The notes beneath the pieces were generated by a model. It was given only the letters and a program-made list of their open reading frames with translations, searched no databases and had not been told where the DNA came from. From NCBI GenBank assembly GCA_017849585.1, contig JAFIGT010000027.1, positions 26,699-90,698 of the forward strand: a stretch of 64,000 bases of DNA, given 5' to 3'. Position 1 is the first letter of the stretch; each line of letters opens with the position of its first letter. Positions 26,939 through 35,068 of this stretch are shown one piece after another. A program made the position numbers and the translations under genes. The DNA is from Verrucomicrobium sp. Its GTDB lineage: Bacteria; Verrucomicrobiota; Verrucomicrobiia; Methylacidiphilales; UBA1321.

Positions 26939-26966
26939 ATATATAAGGGCGTGTCGTCAACCCCCG

Positions 26967-27013
26967 TCATCAGAAATGATCAGGTATCTCTATGAGTTAT
27001 CAGATGTTATCAG
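26967..27013 (+). repeat. Four helically phased heptamers (TNATCAG)
   Basis: TCATCAG starts at 26967, TGATCAG at 26977, TTATCAG at 26997 and TTATCAG at 27007. The steps are 10, 20 and 10 bases, so all lie on one face of the helix. An inverted near-copy, GTGATAA, is at 27039-27045. This looks like a binding array for a small DNA-binding protein, most simply the adjacent traK-like product. Confidence 0.65.
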
Positions 27014-27068
27014 GTGGAGAGATGTCACTTTTTGCGATGTGATAACTTCTGAGAACAAAATCCGCCTT

Positions 27069-27094
27069 CCTCTCGGCCTGAAAAGGCCAAGAGG
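27069..27094. repeat. Hairpin in oriT-like region
   Basis: CCTCTCGGCC and GGCCAAGAGG pair with a single mismatch around a TGAAAA loop. It could be the relaxase-recognition hairpin that lies next to nic in MobF origins, or a terminator; the nearest T run begins about 17 bases later. Confidence 0.55.
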
Positions 27095-27105
27095 GACATG
27101 TGTGC

Positions 27106-27268
27106 TTAGTTTTTATTTCTTCTTTTTGGGTTTCTTGGTGTGGTTCCTTTTTTCTTTGGTTTTGGGTTGAGGTTGCGTTTTTAGTTTTGGTTTGTTTTTT
27201 GAGTTTGAGGTTAAGTTTTCATTGGGTTCTTTGTCTTGGGGTTTGGTCTTTCTTTTGGTCTTTCGGTA
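27106..27268 (+). other. Strongly strand-asymmetric T/G tract
   Basis: About 160 bases in which the plus strand is almost entirely T and G with very few A or C. Neighbouring DNA on both sides is not like this. It could favour strand opening, or reflect a selected single-strand entry region for the transfer helicase. No gene is encoded. Confidence 0.6.
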
Positions 27269-27294
27269 ACGAGTGGAATAGAGAGGAAATGAGC

Positions 27295-27384
27295 ATTCCT
27301 ATAGAATAGTTAAGTATAGATAGGCAATGATCGGTAATAGAGAATTATTTCTATTTTAACGCGCAACTTCTATAGAATTATTTC
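27295..27384. promoter_or_regulatory. Repeated palindromes upstream of relaxase gene
   Basis: Two copies of a TTC(C)TATAGAA palindrome (about 27296-27306 and 27368-27377) and two direct copies of GAATTATTTC (27342-27351, 27375-27384) lie in the 110 bases before the relaxase ATG. They look like an operator region, probably for control of the relaxase operon. Confidence 0.45.
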
Positions 27385-27407
27385 GTTTATGGTCTATCAT
27401 TATTTTT

Positions 27408-30400
27408 ATGATCTCCAAAGCGGTATGCGCATCGGCCAGCGGGGCATTGGCCTATTTTGAAGCTCATCTCAACGTGGCCGACTATTACGCGGCATCGGAA
27501 GAAATCGATCGCGGGCAATTCATTGGCCGGGTCGCGGAACGATTAGGACTCGATGGGGCGGTTGTTACGCGGGAACGGTTCACGGCGTTCGTGGAATGCG
27601 ATCTGGAGGCGCTTGGCGCGGTCTCGGGCCGTCCGTGCACCTCCGAGATCAAATACATTGAATTCACCTATAGCGCCCCCAAGGCGGTGAGCGTCGTGGC
27701 CGCTCTGGATGACCGGGTGAAAGGCGAACTCTACGCTGCGGCTAAAGAAGAGTTAAACTGGTTTGAGACCCTCGTGGATGTGCGCGACCGTCGGGGCTCC
27801 TTGGTCGACTTGGAAATCACCAAGCCAACGGGAGAAATGATTGCCGCTCTGTTCCGGCATGAAACCAGCCGCACGAACGATCCCGATTTCCATGTTCATG
27901 CGCTGATTGGAAACGTCACGTGGGATGAGGAGCGGCAGCGCTACCTGGCCCTTCATTACGGGCGTATGCATGAGTTGCGCAAAACGCTGGACGCGCGGAT
28001 TCACAATAACCTCGCCGCTCGCATGGCGAAGCTGGGCTATCACGTGGAAGCCGCCGCCGCTGGCTTTGGGTTGAAGGAAGTTCCGGCTGACGCCCTCGCT
28101 CTTTTCAGCGAACGGGGCAATCAGGTCAAAACGGTGAAGGCACTCTTCAAGCGCGGCTATACCCCGGCGCAACTCCACAAGGCACTCGTGGGATTACCGG
28201 AAGATGAGAAACGTCGGTTATTGGCGAAATCGGATCTACTGGTGGAAAAGATGGGGCGACCGGAGAGCAAGCCCCGGCAGGTGATTGATCATGTGATGGA
28301 TCAACAGGCCGTCACGCTGACTCGTCCTAAAAAGGTGGCGATTGCCAGTCAAACGTTGCGGGAAGATGTCGGCAAGCGATTGGAGAAAGCGGGGCTAGTG
28401 GCGGAGAAACCGGCTCTTTCTGCGGTGAACGTGGAATTGAACAGGGAGGAGGCCATCATACAGGGCACTCAAATTGCTTTTGAAAAGCAGAGTGTCGTTC
28501 GCCTCGAACTCCTTCACGGGGAAATCATCCGGCTCGCTCCCGGCGTGGTGTCCAATGAGCTGTTAATGGAACAATTGCGGGATGATCGCCGTTTTATGAT
28601 CCGGCGCGTGGACGGCCATGAACTGGTGACAACCAAGGAGATTCTTTCCGAAGAAAAAACGCTCCTCACAACCATTGTTCGGGGGCTGGATCGGAGGGAA
28701 CCACTTACACCCAACTATGAGCCGCCCGCTTCGCTCGTGGCAACGGAGCAACGACTGGAGGAATTGCTGGCCCAAGCGCGTGCCCGTGGTGAGGAATTGA
28801 CTCGCGCTCAAGCCGAGCAATGGCTCAATCAGTTCGCGGCGATTCACCAGTATGTCTGCACTTCGGCCGATCACTACTTGAATATTCGCGGGGGCGCTGG
28901 TACTGGAAAATCTTTCTCACTCGAAATTCTCGTCGGGGAGAGCCAGCGTGCGGGTCGTCCAGTGTTCCTCTGTGCGCCGTATGGCGAGCAAGCGCGGGTG
29001 GTGCTTCGCAATGAAGCGGCTCGGATTGAAGCCGCTGGAGCGCCTGACGTAGCGCGTGCTTTCGCTCAAGCCAATACGGTCGATGCGCTGATTGTGAGGG
29101 CGCGTCAGGATTCGGAATTATTGCATGGCGCGGATATTTACGTCGATGAGGCCGGATTGCTCGACACTCCCAAAGCACTCGCATTAGTCAGAGAAGCGGA
29201 ACGGGCTGGGGCACGAGTCATCTTCCAAGGCGATACCGAACAAATGGCGGCGGTGGGCCGTGGTCAGCCTATTAAACTGCTTCAGGAGGAATTGCAACTC
29301 GGCATGCATGTGCCTCGCGCTTCCATTTCCCGGCGGCAACTTCGCAGTGAGGATAAAAAGCTCGCGGCGGATTTGTCGTCGGGTGATGATTCCAAGTTTG
29401 CCGATGCGGTGCAAAAGATGATGGACCGGGGCATGGTCTGCGAGACCGCTCCCGATGTTGCCATTGAAGAAGTGGCCAAAGAAATTGTTGAGGCTCGTGC
29501 GGCGGGTCAGGAAATTGTGGCGGTATCATCTGTCCATCGGATCAGCGACGCGCTGGCCGAGCGGATTCACTCCCTGCACCTCGAAAAAAACGGGAGCGAT
29601 GGGCAATCGTTTCTGGACGTGCATCTCAAACGGGAATTGCAGCCTGCGGAATTGAAGTCCTCGCAATTCTATCGCGTGGGTGATGTGGTGGAATTCAAAG
29701 ACAAAGGGAGCGGGGCGATTGTACGTGCTCCCGTGGCGTCGGTTCTCCCGAACGCGGTGGTGGTGGTGGCTCGTGAGCATCAATCACGGCAGATACCATT
29801 GACGCAGGTTCGGGCGGTGTTTGATTCGTCGCGCATCGAGCGTGGTTCCGGTGAAACCCTCCTCCTTCAGGAAAAAATCAAACAGGACACTCGTGTCTTT
29901 GAGAAAGGATCGCGGCAAATCATCTCCGCAGTCAAGGACGGTACGGTGCATTTCAAGAGTGGATTAAAGCTCTCTGTAACGGATGGCCGTGTCCGGCAAG
30001 GCGATTGTCTCACCGATTACAAGGCGCAGGGTTTGAAAGGCATGCAGGTGCGTGGAATCGAGGATAACGGTTCGGCTTCCTCCATGGCCAACAAGGAAGC
30101 GTTTCACGTCAAAGGCACGCGCCACGTTGACAATCTCAAGCTCCATGTCGAAAACAAAAGTCTCTATGTCGAATTGATCCAACGTTCCAATATCAAGTGT
30201 TCCGCGCTCCATCTGGAACGACAACCGGTCGCGCCTGCGGTCGTTCCGCTCGCTCCAAGGGTTGACAACGCCACATTGGTTATGAAGGCATTTCAATGGG
30301 GCAAGGAATTCACGGCGCGTTTCTCCCTCCAGAAAGTCGCCGAACAGGTGAGGTCCCAACTCGCCCGGTTCGAGGCCATACGCTCGCGCGTCGTGGAAGT

Positions 30401-30686
30401 TCCGGCGCAAACGGTCGAGGGCAAGGAAGCGGCTCAGGAAAAGACGACCCCGGCGGTGAAACCGGCCATGCAGGAAAAACAGAGTCTGATTCAGAAAGTG
30501 GTGGAACATCCCCCACGTATCAAACAGCCCTTCAAAGTTACGCAAGCCGTGAAGGAGATCGTGAAAGAATCGCTCCCGGAAAAACTTCTCCCAAAGCTGG
30601 CTCCCAAGAAAATCATTCCCAAGCCCTCGCAACGGCATTTCCCCGATCCGCCTCCTCACCGACAGGGGCCAAGCCTCGGCTTGTAA
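27408..30686 (+). CDS. MobF-family conjugative relaxase (TrwC/TraI type) with helicase domain
   Basis: Relaxase of 1092 residues that would nick oriT, stay bound to the 5' end and unwind the strand for transfer. The N-terminal relaxase domain shows the metal triad H151, H162, H164 in HETSRTNDPDFHVHALIGN and tyrosines Y16 and Y26-Y27 in a context (GALAYFEAH...ADYYAAS) that parallels the catalytic tyrosines of TrwC. The helicase part has Walker A GGAGTGKS at 495-502 and Walker B DEAG at 580-583. The C-terminal 150 residues are Lys/Pro/Glu-rich. Both domains look intact. No coupling ATPase or mating-pair genes are nearby, so it is likely mobilized in trans. Confidence 0.92.
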   Translation: MISKAVCASASGALAYFEAHLNVADYYAASEEIDRGQFIGRVAERLGLDGAVVTRERFTAFVECDLEALGAVSGRPCTSEIKYIEFTYSAPKAVSVVAALDDRVKGELYAAAKEELNWFETLVDVRDRRGSLVDLEITKPTGEMIAALFRHETSRTNDPDFHVHALIGNVTWDEERQRYLALHYGRMHELRKTLDARIHNNLAARMAKLGYHVEAAAAGFGLKEVPADALALFSERGNQVKTVKALFKRGYTPAQLHKALVGLPEDEKRRLLAKSDLLVEKMGRPESKPRQVIDHVMDQQAVTLTRPKKVAIASQTLREDVGKRLEKAGLVAEKPALSAVNVELNREEAIIQGTQIAFEKQSVVRLELLHGEIIRLAPGVVSNELLMEQLRDDRRFMIRRVDGHELVTTKEILSEEKTLLTTIVRGLDRREPLTPNYEPPASLVATEQRLEELLAQARARGEELTRAQAEQWLNQFAAIHQYVCTSADHYLNIRGGAGTGKSFSLEILVGESQRAGRPVFLCAPYGEQARVVLRNEAARIEAAGAPDVARAFAQANTVDALIVRARQDSELLHGADIYVDEAGLLDTPKALALVREAERAGARVIFQGDTEQMAAVGRGQPIKLLQEELQLGMHVPRASISRRQLRSEDKKLAADLSSGDDSKFADAVQKMMDRGMVCETAPDVAIEEVAKEIVEARAAGQEIVAVSSVHRISDALAERIHSLHLEKNGSDGQSFLDVHLKRELQPAELKSSQFYRVGDVVEFKDKGSGAIVRAPVASVLPNAVVVVAREHQSRQIPLTQVRAVFDSSRIERGSGETLLLQEKIKQDTRVFEKGSRQIISAVKDGTVHFKSGLKLSVTDGRVRQGDCLTDYKAQGLKGMQVRGIEDNGSASSMANKEAFHVKGTRHVDNLKLHVENKSLYVELIQRSNIKCSALHLERQPVAPAVVPLAPRVDNATLVMKAFQWGKEFTARFSLQKVAEQVRSQLARFEAIRSRVVEVPAQTVEGKEAAQEKTTPAVKPAMQEKQSLIQKVVEHPPRIKQPFKVTQAVKEIVKESLPEKLLPKLAPKKIIPKPSQRHFPDPPPHRQGPSLGL

Positions 30687-30706
30687 TTTCAAACATGGAG
30701 GACTCT

Positions 30707-31036
30707 ATGACGGCACCCCATCCTTTTCTGGACAGACCACACTATTACGATTCCGATGTGCATGGAAATGTTTCCGGCATCACCTTCCATCTGCCCACCT
30801 ATCGCCGGTTTGTTCCTTATCCGTGGCTGCTTTATTCCGAAATGAACAAGGAAGAAACCCAGATCACCCTCTACTATACGCATTGCATCGTTTCGGTGAA
30901 GGGGAGATGCCTGAAGTCGGTCCATGAGCGGATTGAAAAGTTTGAACTCTGCTGGGTAAGCGAGGGCATTCCGTCCAACATTTCCGATTCTGATCCCGCG
31001 ATTTTTCGCATCGAGATTTCCGAAGTGGAACGCTGA
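30707..31036 (+). CDS. Small hypothetical protein of mobilization operon
   Basis: A 109-residue protein I do not recognise. The start at ATG 30707 is set by GGAGGA at 30697-30702; an ATG at 30695 overlaps that site. It begins 20 bases after the relaxase stop and is rich in aromatic residues (Tyr, Phe, Trp, His) with a beta-strand pattern in the middle (ITLYYTHCIVSVKGRCL). There is no signal peptide or membrane segment. Co-transcription with the relaxase is likely. An inverted repeat, TCGCCATG...CATGGCGA, at 31058-31080 follows it. Confidence 0.6.
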   Translation: MTAPHPFLDRPHYYDSDVHGNVSGITFHLPTYRRFVPYPWLLYSEMNKEETQITLYYTHCIVSVKGRCLKSVHERIEKFELCWVSEGIPSNISDSDPAIFRIEISEVER

Positions 31037-31092
31037 GCGGTTCTCCGATTGCGAAAATCGCCATGTCGCGGGCATGGCGACAAATAATTTCG

Positions 31093-31168
31093 TTTCCATT
31101 CCTTTCCGAGCCTTTTCGCGCCGTTCCGTGGTTTTCCGCTGCCTTCCGCCGCTTTGCAGGGCTTTTCA
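31093..31168 (+). repeat. Eight 10-bp-phased TTTCCG-type units
   Basis: Hexamers related to TTTCCG occur at 31093, 31103, 31113, 31123, 31133, 31143, 31153 and 31163: TTTCCA, TTTCCG, TTTTCG, GTTCCG, TTTCCG, CTTCCG, TTTGCA, TTTTCA. The step is exactly 10 bases throughout. The array ends in CATGC-TAT-GCATG (31167-31179), 57 bases before a ribbon-helix-helix-like gene. It resembles centromere or operator arrays bound by such proteins. Confidence 0.65.
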
Positions 31169-31235
31169 TGCTATGCATGTATGGCACGTCATTTTGTCCT
31201 TGAGTTTTATTTTTCCGCGCCGTAATAGTAGGTGC

Positions 31236-31676
31236 ATGGAACAATCATCAAAGAAACGCAAGCGCCTGACACTCGTGTTGCGCACTGATCTGATCGATGC
31301 CGTGCAGGAAAAAGCTGCCGTCGTCAGCCAAGGCCCCAACCAGTTCGTCAATATGTGCGTGGAGGGCATTCTTCTGGCTATGGAAGCCGAAGACCCGAAC
31401 GAATATGAAATGCCGATCCTGGAACTTTACAACAAGGTCAAGGGACGGATGTCTCTTTCGAGCAAGGCGGCCATGAAACTGTGCTCGGTACTCGTTCCAC
31501 AACTCTACGACATCGACCGGCATGAAAAACAGTTCCTTGTTGGTCTCATTAACAAACATGAAGGCAAGCTGTCGCCGCAGATATTCAGCGGCTACTGCAA
31601 GCTGGCTGAAAAGATGAACCAAGACCGCATCGCCAATGAGCGGCAATTGGCCAAGCTCCAAGCCAAGTCAAAATAA
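31236..31676 (+). CDS. Ribbon-helix-helix-like DNA-binding protein
   Basis: Protein of 146 residues starting at ATG 31236; the longer frame to 31074 covers the repeat array and is not credible. The N terminus fits a ribbon-helix-helix domain: basic KKRKR, a strand RLTLVLR, then two helices (TDLIDAVQEKAAVVS and GPNQFVNMCVEGILLAM). The rest is helical with many charged residues and ends in a short coiled coil. RHH proteins of plasmids bind phased repeats for autoregulation, partition or mobilization, and the array at 31093-31168 stands directly upstream. The pairing of protein and array is inferred. Confidence 0.65.
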   Translation: MEQSSKKRKRLTLVLRTDLIDAVQEKAAVVSQGPNQFVNMCVEGILLAMEAEDPNEYEMPILELYNKVKGRMSLSSKAAMKLCSVLVPQLYDIDRHEKQFLVGLINKHEGKLSPQIFSGYCKLAEKMNQDRIANERQLAKLQAKSK

Positions 31677-31744
31677 GGGAATAAAGCCAACAAAAACGCC
31701 GAGGCGACTCCGCTTTAACAACAAAACTCAATAGAAAGGAATCT

Positions 31745-32044
31745 ATGATCGAACCGAACGCCACCACTCCCGAAAAGACTCCGGCTATCGGGCAGAATCC
31801 CTCACCGGAACCATTGGTGGCTCCCGCTCCCGTCGAGCAATTGTGGCTGACAAGGCAAGTCGCTCAATACATGCAAGTCAGTCTTAAAACAATCTATAAC
31901 CGGCGTAAAAACGGATTGCCCTACGTGTTGGTGGGAGGTGCGGTGCGGTTTGTTCCGCAGGACGTGAAAGACTATGTGGCCAGCAACGGTAACGTGGAAA
32001 GGCACCGCCAGCGTCAAGCCGTGCGCAAGGGAGGCAAATTATGA
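31745..32044 (+). CDS. Helix-turn-helix (excisionase/MerR-like) protein
   Basis: Protein of 99 residues with an HTH_17-type winged helix at residues 35-80: LWLTRQVAQYMQVSLKTIYNRRKNG then a wing with VLVGGAVRFVPQDVKDYV. Such proteins act as excisionases (directionality factors) or as plasmid regulators. A good AAAGGA ribosome site precedes ATG 31745. Its stop overlaps the start of the next gene by four bases. Being inside an integrase-borne element, an Xis role is reasonable, though it lies 11 kb from the integrase gene. Confidence 0.75.
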   Translation: MIEPNATTPEKTPAIGQNPSPEPLVAPAPVEQLWLTRQVAQYMQVSLKTIYNRRKNGLPYVLVGGAVRFVPQDVKDYVASNGNVERHRQRQAVRKGGKL

Positions 32045-32451
32045 TTATGCCATACCACCTGCCGCCGAACGCTTATTTTGACGATCCGGTGGATCGCATT
32101 GAACCCCTCGTCAACAAGGAGGAGAAAGCCGATTTTGCGGCGCTGCGGGAGGCGATCAATCGTACTCTCGGGTGGGCGATTCGCCCTGGGATGACGCAAA
32201 TTGGCCTTCGTGTTCATCTCATCATACTGGCCATCAGCCCCGGCCAGTTACCTTGCAAGAGGCCGTCCCTGAGTTGGTGCGCCCGCGCACATGGCGTCAC
32301 TCGTCAACGTGCGTGGAGCATCTGGCAAGACCTCAAGCATGAATTGAAAGATCATGTCCGGTTTCCTCAGAGACGTTCTCATGCCCATTCGGGTGCGCCG
32401 GTCAACTTGCAGAGTAAAGGTAAGAATCCAACGTCTCATAATCCCAAATAA
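32041..32451 (+). CDS. Hypothetical protein, possible helix-turn-helix
   Basis: A 136-residue protein, translationally coupled to the excisionase-like gene by an ATGA overlap. I do not recognise the family. Residues about 75-105 (LSWCARAHGVTRQRAWSIWQDL) look like a helix-turn-helix of the kind found in plasmid replication and regulatory proteins. The C-terminal 30 residues are basic and probably disordered. It ends the mobilization half of the element; the following 147 bases are AT-rich with no gene. Confidence 0.5.
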   Translation: MIMPYHLPPNAYFDDPVDRIEPLVNKEEKADFAALREAINRTLGWAIRPGMTQIGLRVHLIILAISPGQLPCKRPSLSWCARAHGVTRQRAWSIWQDLKHELKDHVRFPQRRSHAHSGAPVNLQSKGKNPTSHNPK

Positions 32452-32598
32452 CGGATATTTAGGCCAGCTTGCAGAATTGCCGTCTTTAAAAAATTTTGTG
32501 AAATGAGAAGGGTGATTTCGTGGAATCGCTATCATTAGCGTGACTGTTGAAAAGGTTCTCCTTGATGGAACCTCCTAAATTTGCCAGCGTGACACGCC

Positions 32599-33078
32599 AT
32601 GCAATCCTCGTGGCCACAAGAGCAACCTGAACCGGATAAGGTGGTTTCACCTTTTGCCCATGCTCAGGCTGCCGTACCGCAAAAAGGCGGTGGAAATCAG
32701 AAACTTTTCATCTCGATCGGATTGGCGGTCATTTTGTTAATCATTGGCGTGGTGAGCGGCATCTTTCTCACGCGCTATTTGAACGATCCCTATCGAACAC
32801 TGGAAACATTCCCAGTGGCAAAGTATCTGGAAAGCCATCGTGCGCTGGCGGGTTCCAAATTCAGGGCAGAGCTTCGCGTCGAGGCCGATTTGGGATGGAA
32901 AGAGGGAGTGGGCAAGTTGATGCTTTTTTCGACCAAGGAAGATTTCCGTCCCATTGCGATATTGGTGCCGATGGCGGTGGCCAAGGAGATTTATTTCACC
33001 AAGGGGCAGACTTACATTGCTGAGCTGGAAGTCAAAGAAGGAGGGTTGATCTATGCAAATTCGTGCCGGAAAAATTAG
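32599..33078 (+). CDS. Single-pass membrane protein, first gene of envelope block
   Basis: Protein of 159 residues: a Pro/Gln-rich cytoplasmic start, one strong membrane helix (LFISIGLAVILLIIGVVSGIFL, about residues 37-57), and a beta-strand-rich periplasmic domain of about 100 residues. There is no recognised family. The next gene starts 26 bases before its stop, in another frame. It opens a run of six closely packed genes to 40351 that look like one operon concerned with the cell envelope. The start codon is set by the frame alone; no strong ribosome site is seen. Confidence 0.6.
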   Translation: MQSSWPQEQPEPDKVVSPFAHAQAAVPQKGGGNQKLFISIGLAVILLIIGVVSGIFLTRYLNDPYRTLETFPVAKYLESHRALAGSKFRAELRVEADLGWKEGVGKLMLFSTKEDFRPIAILVPMAVAKEIYFTKGQTYIAELEVKEGGLIYANSCRKN

Positions 33079-35053
33079 CCGCCATTTGGCGACCTCACTC
33101 TTTCTTGCCGTCTCGTTACTGAGCGTTTGGGCTCAGGATAACTCCGCTTCCGGTAATGCAGCGACCGGCTTGGCCTCGTCGAACGGCTCCAGTTCTACCG
33201 GAGCGCCCGCCGCGACGACCGCGAAAGCCTCTGATGAGGCCGCCAAGCAGAACAATGGCGGCGCTGGACCTGCAACCTCATCAGCGTTGGATTATCTCTT
33301 TAATCGCAAGCCCAAAGAGGGTACGGCGGCCAAGGAAGCACTGGATGCCAATCAGGTTGCCAAGTCCAAGGCCATTGCTCAGGAAGCGTTGGGTGGAGGC
33401 CGGATTGAAGATCTGCAAATGCGGGCACGATTTGAAAAATATCTGGCCACCACAGAGGTTTCTCAGGAGCAACTTAAAGCCTATGCCGCCGACTCCGATA
33501 AAGTGCTTCAGCTATTACGGGAGGGAAAAGAATTTGAGGCATGGAAGCAGCTCTACAAGCTCGCCTCCTATGAGACGATAGATGCCGGGGTCAGTTGGGA
33601 GTTGGCCAACCGCATTGAATCGATCTGGAATGCAGACAAGACGAACAACCAAATTTCCAAGCAAAACGACCAGCTCCGGCAGGACATCGATCGCTCTAAT
33701 CGCAGCGCCGATATGATGAGCGATGATATTCGCAAGCAAGAACTCGAATATCAACGCAAGATGCGTGAAGGCAATAGCAATAAATCGTCCCGGAATCAAA
33801 ATAATGGCGGCGTTCCACAGATGAATGTCAATAATCAAGACGGGAGCGGCGGAAATGGTGGCTCGTTCATGCCTGATGCCAGCTCAGTCATGGGCAAGCT
33901 TCAATTGACTCAAGAATACCTCAACACGCTTGAGTCCAAGGCCAAGATCAAAATGAATGAGTTGAAAGCTCAAAAGTTGTTCGATCAGGCCAAGGCTGAT
34001 TTTGCGGATTATATCACCACTCTTTACCAAAGTGGACGGCATCGTCACGTCTTGATCGCTTCCGATTTCTGGCGGCGTATTTTCGATGAAGGCCAATACC
34101 CCGTCTCGATGGCACAGCAGGTCAATGCGTCATTGGAAATGAACCGGGATGTTCAATCGGCGGTTGCCGTATTCGAGACTAACCTGAAGGAAAACGATAT
34201 TGCGGCAGCCACAGATCGGCTGCAGGAGGCGTTTATGACGAGCGAGTTTAATCCGGCCCTGCTCGGCTTGCCTCGCGTTGAAAAGAAAAAGGTTGAGGTC
34301 TTCACCAAGCGTCTTGCGAGAATGCAGAATATGATCGAAGCGCGGGATTTCTCCAACCTCGAATCATTGCTGGATGACATGAAGAAAATGGCTCCAGACT
34401 TTGATACGACCAAGCCCACGGCCATCGTGAATGCTGTGAAGCTGGAAAGTCAGCTTCGTTTGGGCAAGGCCAAGATTGCCGCGCAGCAGGGCGATTTGAA
34501 ACAAGCAATGGAGGAATTTCAAGCCGCTGCTGAGGCGTGGCCGGGCAATCCCGATTTGAAGGACAAGGCGCTGACCTTCTTTAATTCACAGGATGTCCAG
34601 ACTCAATCGCTCACGGAGTTTGACCGTTTGGTGGCTGACAACAACTACCGCGCCATCTTCGACAAACAGCTCATGTTCGCTCCAGCGATGAAGGATGACA
34701 AAAAACGTCAGGAACAATTGAAGGATGCCCTTACCAAAGTGAAGAACGCAGAAATGGCCATCGAGAAAGCCAATCTCATGAGAGCCAATGGAGACGTCTT
34801 TGGTGCATGGGAAACGGTTGAAACGGCGATTAAAGACCTGCCGAACGATTTGAAGCTCAATACGCTTCGCGGCGATCTCTCCGGCAAAGGCGCGGAATTC
34901 GTGGCAGCCATCAACAAGGCACGGGAAGCGGAAGATAAAAAAGAATTGGGTTTTAGCCTGACATGGTACGCTATTGCGCAGCGTTCCTATCCCGCGAGCC
35001 AAATAGCCAATCAGGCGATTGATCGCCTGAGCAAACAAATTCTGGCGCAGTGA
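33053..35053 (+). CDS. Secreted, helix-rich TPR-like protein
   Basis: Protein of 666 residues with a signal peptide (ISRHLATSLFLAVSLLSVWA, cleavage near AQD), then an Ala/Ser/Gly-rich low-complexity stretch to about residue 75. A coiled coil lies around 200-245, followed by a Gly/Asn-rich linker, and the rest is made of repeated helical pairs that look like tetratricopeptide repeats (for example AKIAAQQGDLKQAMEEFQAAAEAWPGNP, seen here by its A-x-x-x-G-D-x-x-x-A core). It would lie in the periplasm as a scaffold. It ends 15 bases before the ABC transporter gene. The family is not recognised. Confidence 0.65.
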   Translation: MQIRAGKISRHLATSLFLAVSLLSVWAQDNSASGNAATGLASSNGSSSTGAPAATTAKASDEAAKQNNGGAGPATSSALDYLFNRKPKEGTAAKEALDANQVAKSKAIAQEALGGGRIEDLQMRARFEKYLATTEVSQEQLKAYAADSDKVLQLLREGKEFEAWKQLYKLASYETIDAGVSWELANRIESIWNADKTNNQISKQNDQLRQDIDRSNRSADMMSDDIRKQELEYQRKMREGNSNKSSRNQNNGGVPQMNVNNQDGSGGNGGSFMPDASSVMGKLQLTQEYLNTLESKAKIKMNELKAQKLFDQAKADFADYITTLYQSGRHRHVLIASDFWRRIFDEGQYPVSMAQQVNASLEMNRDVQSAVAVFETNLKENDIAAATDRLQEAFMTSEFNPALLGLPRVEKKKVEVFTKRLARMQNMIEARDFSNLESLLDDMKKMAPDFDTTKPTAIVNAVKLESQLRLGKAKIAAQQGDLKQAMEEFQAAAEAWPGNPDLKDKALTFFNSQDVQTQSLTEFDRLVADNNYRAIFDKQLMFAPAMKDDKKRQEQLKDALTKVKNAEMAIEKANLMRANGDVFGAWETVETAIKDLPNDLKLNTLRGDLSGKGAEFVAAINKAREAEDKKELGFSLTWYAIAQRSYPASQIANQAIDRLSKQILAQ

Positions 35054-35068
35054 GGCGGGGATGACGTT

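Larger units (their letters stand above)
26939..27407. other. oriT-like region between divergent mobilization operons
   Basis: No gene is supported; frames at 26976-27309 are low-complexity by-products of T/G richness. The region holds, left to right, four phased heptamers (26967-27013), a hairpin (27069-27094), a strand-asymmetric T/G tract (27106-27268) and repeated palindromes before the relaxase start (27295-27384). Its place between a traKLM-like operon and a TrwC-like relaxase is that of oriT in IncP and IncW plasmids. A GGTGTGGT at 27137-27144 is reminiscent of the F-type nic context, but I cannot place nic with any confidence. Confidence 0.6.

Noticed and set aside
26976..27309. Short plus-strand frames in the T/G tract
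   Set aside because: Almost entirely Phe, Leu, Val, Gly and Trp, produced by base composition; better explained as the oriT-like region.
30296..30694. Extended 5' part of the frame ending at 31036
   Set aside because: It overlaps the relaxase gene in another frame; a good ribosome site places the start at 30707.
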